DNA of 64,000 bases from Parapedobacter pyrenivorans (GTDB lineage Bacteria; Bacteroidota; Bacteroidia; Sphingobacteriales; Sphingobacteriaceae), in assembly GCF_014636865.1 (NCBI RefSeq), contig NZ_BMER01000005.1, positions 62,001 through 126,000 on the forward strand. The letters run 5' to 3'. Positions 17,131-27,000 of the stretch are shown piece by piece. A program made the position numbers and the translations under genes. The notes beneath the pieces were generated by a model that was given only the letters and a program-made list of their open reading frames with translations, had not been told where the DNA came from and did not search any database. Position 1 is the stretch's first letter; each line of letters starts with the position of its first letter.

Positions 17131-17709
17131 TCAGTTATTTTTTTCAGACAGAAAGTCTACCATGAGTTGCTCGGCCGTTGCACAAGCTTTGTTGAGATCG
17201 TCGTTGTTAAGGATAACGTCAAACCGGTCGGCATATTGAAGTTCTTTTTGCGCCTTAGTAATGCGTTCCTGCAACTTTTCTTCGGAATCCGTACCTCGCC
17301 CACGTAGGCGCTCCTCCAGCACCTCCAATGATGGCGGCTGTACAAAAATCGCTAAAGCCTGCTCCCCAAATTTGCGTTTCAAATGCAGCCCACCCTCTAC
17401 GTCGATATCGAAAATGACGTGCTTGCCGGTAGCCCATATACGTTCCACTTCGGAGCGTAGCGTACCATAGAACGTTCCAGAATAGACCTCTTCAAACTCG
17501 ATAAATTCTTTTTTTGCTATCCGGTGCAGGAATTCTTCCTGGGATATGAAGTAATAATCTTTCCCATTCACTTCACCTTCGCGCGGGACACGTGTACTGG
17601 CAGATATCGAAAAGGAGATTTTTTCGGGATGTTTAGCCAACAGGTACTTTACAATGGTGGTTTTACCAGCACCCGACGGTGCAGAAAATATGATGAGTTT
17701 TCCTTCCAT
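17131..17709 (-). CDS. gmk: Guanylate kinase
   Basis: Phosphorylates GMP to GDP with ATP. The 192-residue product has the P-loop SAPSGAGKTTIVKYL at about residues 9-23, the GMP-binding STRVPREGEVNGKDYYFIS, and the lid segment RLRGRGTDSEEKLQERI. Length matches the family. Four-base spacings to yicC upstream and nadD downstream show a tight operon. Confidence 0.96.
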   Translation of the reverse strand: MEGKLIIFSAPSGAGKTTIVKYLLAKHPEKISFSISASTRVPREGEVNGKDYYFISQEEFLHRIAKKEFIEFEEVYSGTFYGTLRSEVERIWATGKHVIFDIDVEGGLHLKRKFGEQALAIFVQPPSLEVLEERLRGRGTDSEEKLQERITKAQKELQYADRFDVILNNDDLNKACATAEQLMVDFLSEKNN

Positions 17710-17713
17710 AGAC

Positions 17714-18592
17714 TTACAGCACGTTCAGGAGTTGCTCCTTGATTTTCTCCAGTTCTTCCTTCATGCCCACTACCACTTGCTGGATCCCGGCATGGTTGGC
17801 TTTGGATCCCAACGTATTGATTTCTCTACCCATTTCCTGAGAAATGAAACCAAGCTTCTTCCCGTTCGCATCGGCCGCTTCGAGGGCTTGGAGGAAGTAA
17901 TTGCAATGGCTGCGCAGGCGTACTTTTTCTTCCGTGATGTCCAACTTATCGATATAGAATATGAGTTCCTGTTCAAACCGGTTTTTATCCACATTTTCCT
18001 TGCCAACCGTTTCGTTTAGGTAATGGCTTATTCGATCACGGATAAGCGGAATCCGGTCGGTTTCTACCGACTCTACCTCGGTAAGTAAGCGCAAAATATC
18101 CTGGGTACGTGAAGAAAGGTCTTGCCTGAGCACTTCGCCCTCGTCGGCCCGGAACTGGTTGAGTTGCTTGACGGCCGCTTGGAATGCACTTAGGAGTAGC
18201 GCAGCCTCATCCTCATCGGCCTCATCTTCATTGTGTGTGACCACTTCAGGCATGTTGAGGGCAAGCTCAAAAAGGTTGCCGTTATTGTCGGTTTTCAGAT
18301 CCTTCGCTATGGCTTCCAGTTGGCGGTAGTAGTTTTTGAGTAACTCTGCATTGATGGTGGCTGCAGCGGCCGTCTGGTCAACATACTCCACACTTACGGT
18401 AATGTTTACTTTACCCCGTTCGATTAACCTCGAGCACTCGCCCCTTAGCAGGAGCTCCTTGTCAGAAAACGCTTTTGGCAGTCGCAGGTTGAGTTCCAGG
18501 AACTTGGAATTCAAAGATTTGATCTCGACGGTATATTTTACCTTTTGGTTGTCTTTGGCACCTAAGCCATAGCCGGTCATGGATTTAATCAT
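17714..18592 (-). CDS. yicC: YicC-family protein (endoribonuclease-like)
   Basis: A 292-residue protein with the conserved YicC start MIKSMTGYGLG, a long helical middle and the C-terminal DUF1732 part (LGFISQEMGREINTLGSKAN). E. coli YicC has been associated with RNA cleavage; the role in Bacteroidota is not defined. The ATG at 18592 gives the canonical N-terminus; a TTG two codons upstream is less likely. Linkage with gmk is widespread in bacteria. Confidence 0.9.
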   Translation of the reverse strand: MIKSMTGYGLGAKDNQKVKYTVEIKSLNSKFLELNLRLPKAFSDKELLLRGECSRLIERGKVNITVSVEYVDQTAAAATINAELLKNYYRQLEAIAKDLKTDNNGNLFELALNMPEVVTHNEDEADEDEAALLLSAFQAAVKQLNQFRADEGEVLRQDLSSRTQDILRLLTEVESVETDRIPLIRDRISHYLNETVGKENVDKNRFEQELIFYIDKLDITEEKVRLRSHCNYFLQALEAADANGKKLGFISQEMGREINTLGSKANHAGIQQVVVGMKEELEKIKEQLLNVL

Positions 18593-18642
18593 GCGCAAAC
18601 TTAGATAAATTTACTCAAATTTTGCTATCGGACGGTCATTCC

Positions 18643-19236
18643 TTACCAATCATGCTTCGCGATAATCACGCACAGATAGGATTGGTAAGTACTGCCGGAA
18701 GGGGCGCGGACGAAGCCGATACCGATATCCTGCAGCGATGCATTCCACTCGTCCATACCGAGTAGATGCTTGCGATGACCAAATCCCGGGGAGTTCCTGC
18801 CGATAATCATTGCCTTTATCCCGTTGACAGCCGAAGAATGATTTGCACCTATGGATTCGAAATTGTTGGCATTCTTTCGTTTGAGCCAGTCGGGATTCAG
18901 GGTATAACCTGCGCGGCTGATGTGGTAATTCGGACCAAGGCCATCCGGATCCGTGTGGTCGAAATAATTACGCCGCGCCATGTCCATCGCCTTCGCCTCG
19001 GCTACGCTGGCAAGTTTAGCATTCCATCTTAAGGCAGTATGGGATATTTGGGAGCGGGAATTTAGGTGGAGCTCCCGTTGATATGCACGTGGATTCTGCC
19101 GGATCTTATTGAGTATTAAGAAGGCAGACCTGGCTTCCCCGCGGTCTATCTTCGGCCGATTTGGAGTAGGAATCGAGAAGGCTGAGAAAAGCCAAAAAGT
19201 AACGGCACATATCGCTATCCTTATTGTTGTAATCAT
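18643..19236 (-). CDS. CAP/SCP-domain secreted protein
   Basis: About 197 residues: a hydrophobic N-terminal signal (ICAVTFWLFSAFS) and one CAP domain with LNKIRQNPRAYQ, LRWNAKLASVAEAKAMDMA, the HTDPDG segment and HRKHLLGMDEWNASLQDIGIG. Bacterial CAP proteins are exported and of mostly unknown activity. The ATG at 19236 is preferred over a TTG at 19254. Twenty-one bases downstream of dedA, so probably co-transcribed with the dnaN group. Confidence 0.85.
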   Translation of the reverse strand: MITTIRIAICAVTFWLFSAFSIPTPNRPKIDRGEARSAFLILNKIRQNPRAYQRELHLNSRSQISHTALRWNAKLASVAEAKAMDMARRNYFDHTDPDGLGPNYHISRAGYTLNPDWLKRKNANNFESIGANHSSAVNGIKAMIIGRNSPGFGHRKHLLGMDEWNASLQDIGIGFVRAPSGSTYQSYLCVIIAKHDW

Positions 19237-19257
19237 TGTTATGATTACAGGCAAGGA

Positions 19258-19911
19258 CTATGCCGATTTCCTGAATTTCTCTTTCGCGAATTCAAAAATA
19301 ATAGGCAGGATAGAAAGGACGATAATCAGTAATACGACTTTGGAGAAATTATCCCGGATGATGGGTATATTACCCAGGAAATAACCAGCTAGGGTAATGC
19401 CTACAACCCATAAGAATGCCCCGACCACATTATAGGTTAGAAAGGTGCCGTAGTGCATTTTGCCAATTCCGCCGACAAATGGCGCCAGGGTTCTAACAAT
19501 AGGGACAAAGCGGGCGATTACAATGGTTTTACTGCCGTACTTTGCGTAGAATGAATGCGTCTTTTCAATCTGCTCGTCTTTCACAACCTGTCTGCCGAAA
19601 AGCTTGAATTTGGTAATCCGCATCCCAAAGCGCTTTCCGATAGCATAATTGAGCGAATCCCCTGTTATTGCCGCGATCAACAAAATGATGATCATCAACC
19701 AGACATTTAATTCATTGGGTTGTGCAGCAAGCATTCCTGCGGCAAACAGCAATGAATCTCCCGGAAGGAAAGGCATCACGACCACACCGGTCTCTATAAA
19801 AATAATCAGGAATAGGATGAGGTAAGTCCACGTTTGGTAGTCATTGACAATCTCCAACAAATGCTGGTCGATGTGGAGAATGAAATCGATCAATGAGGTG
19901 ATGAATTCCAA
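19258..19911 (-). CDS. DedA-family membrane protein
   Basis: A 217-residue inner-membrane protein of the DedA (SNARE-associated) family, which includes lipid scramblases that recycle undecaprenyl phosphate. Marks are ETGVVVMPFLPGDSLLFAAG, GDSLNYAIGKRFG, ARFVPIVRTLAPFVGGIGKM and at least four hydrophobic segments. It lies five bases after dnaN, an unusual but clear operon partner. Exact substrate unknown. Confidence 0.93.
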   Translation of the reverse strand: MEFITSLIDFILHIDQHLLEIVNDYQTWTYLILFLIIFIETGVVVMPFLPGDSLLFAAGMLAAQPNELNVWLMIIILLIAAITGDSLNYAIGKRFGMRITKFKLFGRQVVKDEQIEKTHSFYAKYGSKTIVIARFVPIVRTLAPFVGGIGKMHYGTFLTYNVVGAFLWVVGITLAGYFLGNIPIIRDNFSKVVLLIIVLSILPIIFEFAKEKFRKSA

Positions 19912-19916
19912 CGCTA

Positions 19917-21041
19917 TTAACCCATATTATTCAACATGACGGGCATCACCAACATCAGGATATCCTCATTTTCTTCGGATACGGCGGGGAGCAGTAGCCC
20001 GGCTCGGTTTGGTGTGCTCATCTCGATGACCACCTCCTCGCTATCCAGGTTGGTTAGCATCTCCACCAGGAATTTGGCGTTGAAACCGATTTCCATATCG
20101 TCACCTTCGAACTGGCAGCTGAGCCGCTCGTGCGCTTCATTTGAGAAGTCTAGGTCTTCGGCAGAGATATGGAGCTCGCTTCCCGAGATTTTGAGCCGTA
20201 CCTGATGCGTGGTTTTGTTAGCAAAGATGACCACGCGGCGGAGCGAATTCAGGAAAACATGGCGGCCCAGCGTGAGCTTATTCGGGTTTACCTGAGGGAT
20301 GACTGCTTCATAATCGGGGTAGCGCTCATCAATCAGCCGACAGATCAGATGGATACTGCCGAATTTGAAAAACGCGTTTGTGCTGTTATACTCCACGGAT
20401 ACAGCGGTGTCTTCCATGGGTAACGACGACTTTAACAGCGACAACGCTTTTTTCGGTAAAATCAACGACGTTGGTTTTTGGCTGCTAATGTCATTGCGGC
20501 GATAGCGTACCAATTTATGCGCATCGGTAGCTACGAAGGTGGCTGACTGTTCGGACAATTGTACCAGCACGCCAGACATCGCCGGGCGTAGCTCATCATT
20601 ACTTACCGCAAAAATGGTTTTGTTTATAGCCTCGGCCAAAACAGAAGCAGGTATCGTTACGGATGAAGCATTATCCACTACGGGAATTTTAGGAAAGTCA
20701 TCCGCATTTTCGCCACTGAGCTTGTATTTGCCATCTCCGGCACTGATCTCAATCGCCAGTGTGGCGGTATCTACCGAAAAAGCGACGGGCTGATCAGGCA
20801 GTGTCTTAAGCGTTTCTATCAGTATTTTGGAGGGCATGGCTACGCGGCCCTCTTCCTTGGCTTCAATGGGTAGCGAGGTAACCATGCTGGTTTGCAGGTC
20901 TGTGGCTGAAATGGTCAGGACATTGTCCTTGATTTCAAACAGGAAATTTTCCAATATTGGGAGCACGGTACTGCTGCTTGATGCTCCGCTGATTGCCTGT
21001 AGTTGTTTTAATAATATTGAAGTAGAAACAATGAATCTCAT
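19917..21041 (-). CDS. dnaN: DNA polymerase III beta subunit (sliding clamp)
   Basis: The 374-residue clamp that holds the replicase on DNA. Family features are the three repeated clamp domains, MRFIVSTSILLKQLQAISGA at the start, RVAMPSKILIETLKTLPD, and a terminal MLVMPVMLN. Length is normal. No dnaA or recF lies nearby, consistent with the dispersed arrangement in Bacteroidota. It heads a six-gene minus-strand run down to nadD. Confidence 0.96.
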   Translation of the reverse strand: MRFIVSTSILLKQLQAISGASSSSTVLPILENFLFEIKDNVLTISATDLQTSMVTSLPIEAKEEGRVAMPSKILIETLKTLPDQPVAFSVDTATLAIEISAGDGKYKLSGENADDFPKIPVVDNASSVTIPASVLAEAINKTIFAVSNDELRPAMSGVLVQLSEQSATFVATDAHKLVRYRRNDISSQKPTSLILPKKALSLLKSSLPMEDTAVSVEYNSTNAFFKFGSIHLICRLIDERYPDYEAVIPQVNPNKLTLGRHVFLNSLRRVVIFANKTTHQVRLKISGSELHISAEDLDFSNEAHERLSCQFEGDDMEIGFNAKFLVEMLTNLDSEEVVIEMSTPNRAGLLLPAVSEENEDILMLVMPVMLNNMG

Positions 21042-21156
21042 GTCCGAAATAATATTACGTGCAATGATAAGGAAAAGATTTGGGATTCGGGAAATGAGTT
21101 TTTAAACAAAAAGCCCAATTATTTTGTTATTAACATAGGACAAACGATTTTGCGCT

Positions 21157-21357
21157 ATGGAAACGAATGGTCACCACACGGATAAGGAGGGGAATCCCCA
21201 ACCGGAGGAAAATTATGCGGCTCACCAGGAGAATCCTGCCCCGTCACCAGAGGCGATAAAGGAACCGAATGACAGGCCCGCCAGCAATATGATTTGGCTG
21301 GCGGTTATCTTGGCCATCGTCATTATGGGCCTTATTTATTTCTTTTTTATTTTTTAG
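21157..21357 (+). CDS. Small single-span membrane protein, unknown
   Basis: A 66-residue product: an N-terminal hydrophilic half rich in Glu, Pro and Asn (about residues 1-44) and one C-terminal membrane helix (MIWLAVILAIVIMGLIYFFF). It looks like a tail-anchored inner-membrane protein. No family recognised. It is transcribed away from dnaN and followed by a long palindromic gap. Coding is supported by its start, clean domain layout and lack of a competing frame. Confidence 0.65.
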   Translation: METNGHHTDKEGNPQPEENYAAHQENPAPSPEAIKEPNDRPASNMIWLAVILAIVIMGLIYFFFIF

Positions 21358-21846
21358 GTAGACCGGCCGGGTTTACTGGGTTTAACGGTAAGATGTTGGC
21401 TAAGGGCAAGGCTTGAGAATGGCTTTGGCTACGACTCCGGTCTGGAGGTCTGTAGCTTCCATGGTTATGTCTTACGTGTATGTGCACGGTACCCAATTTT
21501 TGTTCCTGACTTTACCGTTAGCAGGCTTTACTCAGAGAAGGTCAGCTTTCGGACAATGAAACAGCCCATTCACTCATTTGAACGCTGCCCGCTATCCAAA
21601 TAACTATTTTTGTAAACTAATTGCAATGTATATAAGTTTATAGTTAACTTTGGGCGCCGACAAATTTACGTTATGAAAAGCATCTCCTTGCCTATGTGGT
21701 TCGTCAATGTTCCTCCGGTCTGGTATTTTTCGGGGACTTGCCCGGTAAGTTGCATTCGTGCTGTGGCTCATCGTAAAAATATACCTGTTTTGGTGTATTG
21801 TCGATCTGTTCTGTGTTTCGGACATTAGCCTTAAATATTGACTGCT
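21358..21846. other. Long intergenic region with imperfect palindrome and promoters
   Basis: No supported gene lies in these 489 bases. The left part (21371-21533) is an imperfect inverted repeat: TAACGGTAA near 21383 pairs with TTACCGTTA near 21513, and inside it GCTAC (21428) pairs with GTAGC (21452), with ATGG/CCAT and GAC-CC/GG-GTC pairs around the apex. This would fold into a long bulged hairpin. The right part holds TATTTTTG (21605-21612) and TAACTTTG (21645-21652) promoter boxes for the downstream operon. A 51-codon frame at 21673-21828 has no other support. Confidence 0.5.
21621..21652 (+). promoter_or_regulatory. Promoter of the PorV/collagen-like operon
   Basis: ATTG-like TTG at 21621-21623 and TAACTTTG at 21645-21652, 21 bases apart, resemble the Bacteroidota promoter. 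A second -7 box TATTTTTG lies at 21605-21612 with TTTG at 21577-21580 (24-base spacing). Either would give a leader of about 190-230 bases before the gene at 21847. Confidence 0.45.
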
Positions 21847-22341
21847 ATGAAGACAGTTTTACTTGCCTGTGGCTTTTTTTGTTGCGCCGTAATTCCAGCA
21901 CATTCACAGGACCTTGTTCGTCAGGCTGTAGCCAACGCTGGCCACAGCGCGACGGTTGGCTATACCATCTTTCAATATACGATCGGCGAGCCGGTGGTGG
22001 CTACGCTAAGTGCCGGCGATTTACTGCTTACGCAGGGCTTCCAGCAGCCGGAAGTGGCCGGGCCGATCAAGGCACCGGAGGCTCCTTTTGTTTCGGACCT
22101 TATCGTCTACCCCAATCCCGCTGCTGAGTTTACGAACTTGGAGTTCGATTTGCTCCAGGATGGCCGGGTGGTGTTCATGTTGGTCAATAATGCCGGGCAA
22201 GTGGTGTTTACCGAAACAAGCCAGATGCTGGCCGGCCGGCTGAAATACACTATGGCGCTCAGCAACTATGCTTCAGGCCTGTATTACCTGGTGATCCGCA
22301 CGGCGTATCGGACCTATACGGAAAAATTAGTTATCCAATAA
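21847..22341 (+). CDS. Small T9SS type A sorting-domain protein
   Basis: A 164-residue secreted protein: signal peptide ending IPAHSQ, a short N-terminal module (YTIFQYTIGEPVVATLSAGD, LTQGFQQPE) and a C-terminal T9SS type A sorting domain that begins near LIVYPNPAAEF and ends GLYYLVIRT...TEKLVIQ. The sorting domain directs export through the type IX system and normally surface attachment. Almost no cargo lies between leader and sorting domain, so the protein may act as an anchor or adaptor. An in-frame TTG at 21838 is a less likely start. First gene of a four-gene operon. Confidence 0.88.
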   Translation: MKTVLLACGFFCCAVIPAHSQDLVRQAVANAGHSATVGYTIFQYTIGEPVVATLSAGDLLLTQGFQQPEVAGPIKAPEAPFVSDLIVYPNPAAEFTNLEFDLLQDGRVVFMLVNNAGQVVFTETSQMLAGRLKYTMALSNYASGLYYLVIRTAYRTYTEKLVIQ

Positions 22342-22358
22342 CCACAAGCGAGACAATC

Positions 22359-23525
22359 ATGAGCACCCTCCTCCCAAAACCAGTGTATGCGTTGTTGGTT
22401 GTTGTGTTGCTTCCCGTTTTTGCGATAGCCCAGATTGGGCGCAGTACGATCGCCACGGGAGCGTCTTTTCTTTTGCTGAGCCCGGATGCCCGGACCACTG
22501 GAGTAGCCGAGGCGGGAACCGGACTTATACCGGATGCCAATTCGGTATTCACCAATGCGGCGAAGCTGAGCTTTGCCGGTGAGAAAGGATTGAGTTTTTC
22601 CTATACGCCGTGGATGCGGCAGCTCGTAAAAGATGAACATCTCGGCTACCTTACCGCTTTCCATCGGCTTAGCCAGCGTGAAGTACTCGGGCTTTCCGTA
22701 AAATACCTCGATATGGGGGAAATCACCTTCCGGGATGAAACAGGGAACCTTTCGCAACGCTACAACGCGGGGGAGATTTCCATTGATGCGAGTTATTCGC
22801 GCCTATTGGGCGAGCATTTTGCCATGGCCCTGACCGCGCGCTATATCCACAGTAACCTTGGTTCGGGCGCTTACAACGGTCTGGACATGGACCGTGCCAA
22901 TGCCTTTGCGGTCGACCTCGGACTGTATTCGGAGAAGAGCTACATGAGCTCGAGGCAGTTCAGCAAGCGTTTTGCCTGGGGGATCAACCTGACCAACATC
23001 GGCACGAAACTTAACTACACGAATGCGAAGGAGAGCTTTCTGCCGATGAACCTGCGGATGGGTGCTGGTTACGGGCTGAATAACAACCCGGATAACCGGC
23101 TGACTCTGCTACTGGATGTCACCAAACTGATGGTTCCCTCGCGGCCACAATACCGTGTAAATGAGCAGGGTAATGCGACCACTGAGATTGAAAAGGGCAG
23201 AGACCCCGACCGGAGTGTGCCTTCGGCATTATTCACTTCTTTTTTTGATGCACCGGGCGGATTTTCCGAAGAACTGTCGGAATTCACAATATCGGGGGGG
23301 CTAGAGTTCTGTTATTACCGGCAGTTTTTTCTGCGCACAGGATATTTCTATGAAACCCCCGAGAAAGGCAACCGGCAGCATTTCGCCGCGGGCGTGGGCT
23401 TCCGCGTGAGGTCGCTGCAGATCGACATTGGCTACCTGGCCCCAATGGCCCAGCGATTCACAGTTCGAAATGAATTGAAATTCACGTTGAGTTTCCATCC
23501 GGGCAATATACTGGATATGGATTGA
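22359..23525 (+). CDS. PorV/PorQ-like outer-membrane beta-barrel protein
   Basis: A 388-residue outer-membrane protein with signal peptide ending AIAQ and the PorV-type start ATGASFLLLSPDARTTGVAE, then NSVFTNAAKLSF and alternating barrel strands to a C-terminal aromatic-rich strand (FTLSFHPGNILDMD). PorV shuttles T9SS substrates from the translocon to the attachment complex. Because it is encoded with a T9SS-tailed protein rather than with the core T9SS genes, it may be a dedicated paralogue rather than the housekeeping PorV; which one cannot be decided here. Confidence 0.83.
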   Translation: MSTLLPKPVYALLVVVLLPVFAIAQIGRSTIATGASFLLLSPDARTTGVAEAGTGLIPDANSVFTNAAKLSFAGEKGLSFSYTPWMRQLVKDEHLGYLTAFHRLSQREVLGLSVKYLDMGEITFRDETGNLSQRYNAGEISIDASYSRLLGEHFAMALTARYIHSNLGSGAYNGLDMDRANAFAVDLGLYSEKSYMSSRQFSKRFAWGINLTNIGTKLNYTNAKESFLPMNLRMGAGYGLNNNPDNRLTLLLDVTKLMVPSRPQYRVNEQGNATTEIEKGRDPDRSVPSALFTSFFDAPGGFSEELSEFTISGGLEFCYYRQFFLRTGYFYETPEKGNRQHFAAGVGFRVRSLQIDIGYLAPMAQRFTVRNELKFTLSFHPGNILDMD

Positions 23526-23561
23526 AGCGAGAACATAACAACATCAACAAATATCAAACAT

Positions 23562-24008
23562 ATGAAAAGACAGACAATCTACCCCCTGTTCATTGCAGCA
23601 TTGACGCTGATTATCGTACTGGATGTGAATGCACAGACCAAAGAAGGTAACGTGTCGGAAGCGCGTATCCGGAGGCTCCTATCGCAAGACGGAAACGATA
23701 ATAAGGCGATTCAGTTCAGTGGGGCTACTATGACTAGGGCGCAAACGCTATCGGTCAACCCCAAACTTGAGGTTTCCCCGAATTCGCCTCAAGAATTGCG
23801 GGCATTGATTTTCGAGAACTATACGCCTCCCGGAGCCAAGGGCGTAGCCTTGAGAAGCGCGGCAACGCCGAAACAGGCTACCGGTGGCGCCGGGGCCGGT
23901 AAACTCCCGTCTGAAATGGCGGCAGCAGAAGCCGCCGAGGTTCAGCGAACCGCGGCTCCGGTTCAGGTGCCACCGACACAGGGCGAAGCAAAAGAAGAGC
24001 AGCAGTAA
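23562..24008 (+). CDS. Unknown secreted Ala/Gln/Pro-rich protein
   Basis: A 148-residue exported protein: signal peptide ending VNAQ, a conserved-looking middle (ARIRRLLSQDGNDNKAIQFS, LRALIFENYTPPGAKG) and a low-complexity tail rich in Ala, Gly, Pro, Glu and Gln. No family is recognised. It lies between the PorV-like gene and the collagen-like gene with short gaps (36 and 30 bases), so it is likely to serve the same surface structure. Confidence 0.7.
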   Translation: MKRQTIYPLFIAALTLIIVLDVNAQTKEGNVSEARIRRLLSQDGNDNKAIQFSGATMTRAQTLSVNPKLEVSPNSPQELRALIFENYTPPGAKGVALRSAATPKQATGGAGAGKLPSEMAAAEAAEVQRTAAPVQVPPTQGEAKEEQQ

Positions 24009-24038
24009 CCTTTTAAGTAACCAGAAATACATAAGTAT

Positions 24039-27000
24039 ATGAAGCGGTATTTTCCTTATTGCGTAGTTGTATTCCTGACACTAGCAAGCCACATGGCGCA
24101 GGCACAATCGGGATTGACTGGCATCAATTACCAGGCCGTTGCCCGCAATCTTGACGGGACGGTTATGGCTGGCAAGGATGTCGATGTGCGTATCTCCATT
24201 ATTGGTGGGTCGGCCAACGGAATGGTACAGTATCAAGAAGAGCACCGGGTAAAAACCAATGCGCTGGGTCTTTTCACCCTGCAGATCGGGAAGGGAACTC
24301 CCTCACAGGGAACTTTTTCGGCGATACCCTGGCAGGAGGCCAACCAATTCGTTAAAGTAGCGTTGGCCGTTGACAATGGAAGCTATACGGATTTGGGCAC
24401 GACGGAACTGATGAGTGTACCGTTCGCATTGTACGCGGCGGGAGGTAACGCTGGTCCTGCTGGTCCCGCTGGTCCTGCCGGCGCCAAGGGGGATACCGGT
24501 AATACGGGACCCGCTGGATTGGAAGGCCCCATGGGCCCTATCGGCCCCGCTGGTCCGGCTGGCCCGCAAGGCGACCCGGGCGCTTCCGGTGCACAGGGCC
24601 CTGAAGGTCCCGTTGGCCCTGAAGGTCCACAAGGTCCAGCAGGCGCAGATGGGCTAGACGGAGCAGCAGGCCCAGTCGGTCCGGCAGGCCCCGAAGGTCC
24701 ACAAGGTCCAGCAGGTGCGGATGGGCTAGACGGAGCAACAGGCCCAGTCGGTCCGGCAGGCCCCGAAGGTCCACAAGGTCCCGCGGGCAGCGACGCCACG
24801 ATAAACGGAGTGGCGGCGGGGGGTGATCTTTCAGGGACTTATCCCGACCCGATGGTCGCTAAAATCCAAGGCATGCCGGTAAGCAATGCGGCGCCTTTGG
24901 CCGGTCAATGGCTGCGATTTGATGGCACAGAATGGGCGCCGGCGGCGATCGGTGGAGGTGCATTCGTACTTCCGTATGCCACGGTTGAAAATAATGCGGC
25001 GACGTTGTTTTCCATAGCGAATGATGGTGATGGGGTCTCCATAGAGGGGATCAACAATACCACGACATCCAATATCGCCGCCTTGAGGGGGATTGTGAGC
25101 TCGGCGTCGCCGGGGGGATTTTCCGCAGCTGTCCGAGGAATTAATAATGGCACAGGGGGGTTGGGCGTCGGTGTATGGGGTTCGCAGGGCGGGTCCGGTT
25201 GGGGGGTATATGGGTCTACACCGAATGGTCTAGGTGTGTATGGCAACGCCTCGGCCAATGGGACCGGTGTATATGCCAACAGCAATACCGGTACCGGTTT
25301 GACGGCCACCAGTAACAACGGGGTTCCAGCAAGTATTTCAATTTTCAACAATGCTAATAACAACCCTGTGCTTCAAGCAAACACGGTGGGCAACGGAACC
25401 GTGATCAATGTCACGACAACCGGCAACGGGGCTGGTGTACGGGCATCAACGGAAAGCGGCTTCGGTGTCCATGGCATTACAACTAGTCAGACCTCCGCGG
25501 GTATCGTTGGCGATAACAATGGCGGTGGCGAAGCGGTGGTAGGTCGTACTACCAGCGATATCGCCGGTGCCGTAGTAGGTCGTAACGACGGCGGGGGATA
25601 TGGCGTGCGGGGGTTTGTTGCAACAAATACGGCGGGTACGGCTGTCGGCGTGCTGGGACAGGTTGGCTTGAACAACAGTACCGGTCGTGCGGGCAGGTTT
25701 GAGAACTTCAATCAAACGAATACGCAGGGCAATACATTGGAAGTTGAAACCAATGGTAACGGAAACATCCCTGACAATACGCAAGGCAATGCTGCCTCTT
25801 TCTTCGTCAACAATAGCAATAGCGTAGGCGCAGCCGTACGCGGTGAGGTGAATACGATTTTTGGCAATTTCGGTGCTGCGGGCATCTTTGGTGTATCTTC
25901 GGGTACTGGCGGCCGCGCCGGTCTGTTTTATGCTTCCCATCCCGACGGCAACGGAGCGGCTTTGATCGCGCTTACCGACGGCAACGGCAACGCGCTTACG
26001 GCGAATGCGGGCAAAGATGGTAACGGTGTAGAGACAAATATCGACGGTAGCGGCAATGCACTATATGCATGGGTGCCTACGTTTGCGACTGGCCGGGCAG
26101 GCCGATTCAATATTTATAACGAAAGCAATACAAGCGATGTGATTACCGTGACCACCGTGGGCAATGGAACGGCAGGAAATTTCAAGGTAGATCGGATAAC
26201 CGGCACCTCGCCGGCTGTCAGGGGCGAGGTCAATTCACAGTTTGCCAATTTCGGCACGGCAGGCGTCTATGGCGTTTCCTCCGGAACAGGGGGATACGCC
26301 GGACTTTTTTATTCGTCCAATGCTGGTGGTAACGGCCCAGCAGTACTCGCGCTCACCGAAGGAAACGGAAACGGGATTACCGCCAATGCTGGGGGAAGTG
26401 GAGATGGAGTCGAGGCGACAGCAGATGGCGGAGGTAATGCCATTTTTGGCTGGACCCCTAATTTTGGTACAGGTAGGGCTGCTCGGTTCGCGAATTTTAA
26501 TAGTGCCAATGGTCAGCCAACAGTCCAGATCAACTCGAACGGCACAGGCAATACTCTTTTGGTAAACCATACGGGGGTATCGGGCAGTCTCGCGGTATTC
26601 CAAAGCGGTGGTGCAAATGTGGCGCGAGTCAACAAAGCTGGTCGTGGGTTTTTCAATGGCGGCACGCAGAACAGTGGTGCCGACATCGCGGAAGCCTTCG
26701 ACGTGATGGGCGACTTCGCGGCGTACGAAGCCGGCGACGTACTGGTCATCTCGTTGGATGAAGACCGCACGGTGGAAAAATCAAGCGAAGCTTACTCCAC
26801 CCTGGTCGTTGGCGTATATGCCACCAAACCAGGTGTGCTGCTTACCGAGGAAACGATCGATACGGATATTTCGGACAAGGTGCCGATGGGCGTGGTAGGG
26901 GTTATCCCGACAAAGGTGTGCCTCGAAGGCGGTGCGATCAAACGCGGAGACCTGTTAGTTACGTCCTCACAGGCCGGTGTGGCGATGAGGGCCGATCCGG

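Noticed and set aside
21673-21828. 51-codon open frame upstream of the T9SS-tailed gene
   Set aside because: Has a start after a promoter box but no signal, domain or composition that supports a peptide; could at most be a leader.
24607-24780. Regular short repeats that could suggest a CRISPR array
   Set aside because: Repeats are in frame, code for Gly-X-Y triplets and have no unique spacers.
24383-24799. Pro/Gly-rich open frame antisense to the collagen-like region
   Set aside because: It is the mirror of Gly-X-Y codons (GGN CCN on both strands) and not an independent gene.
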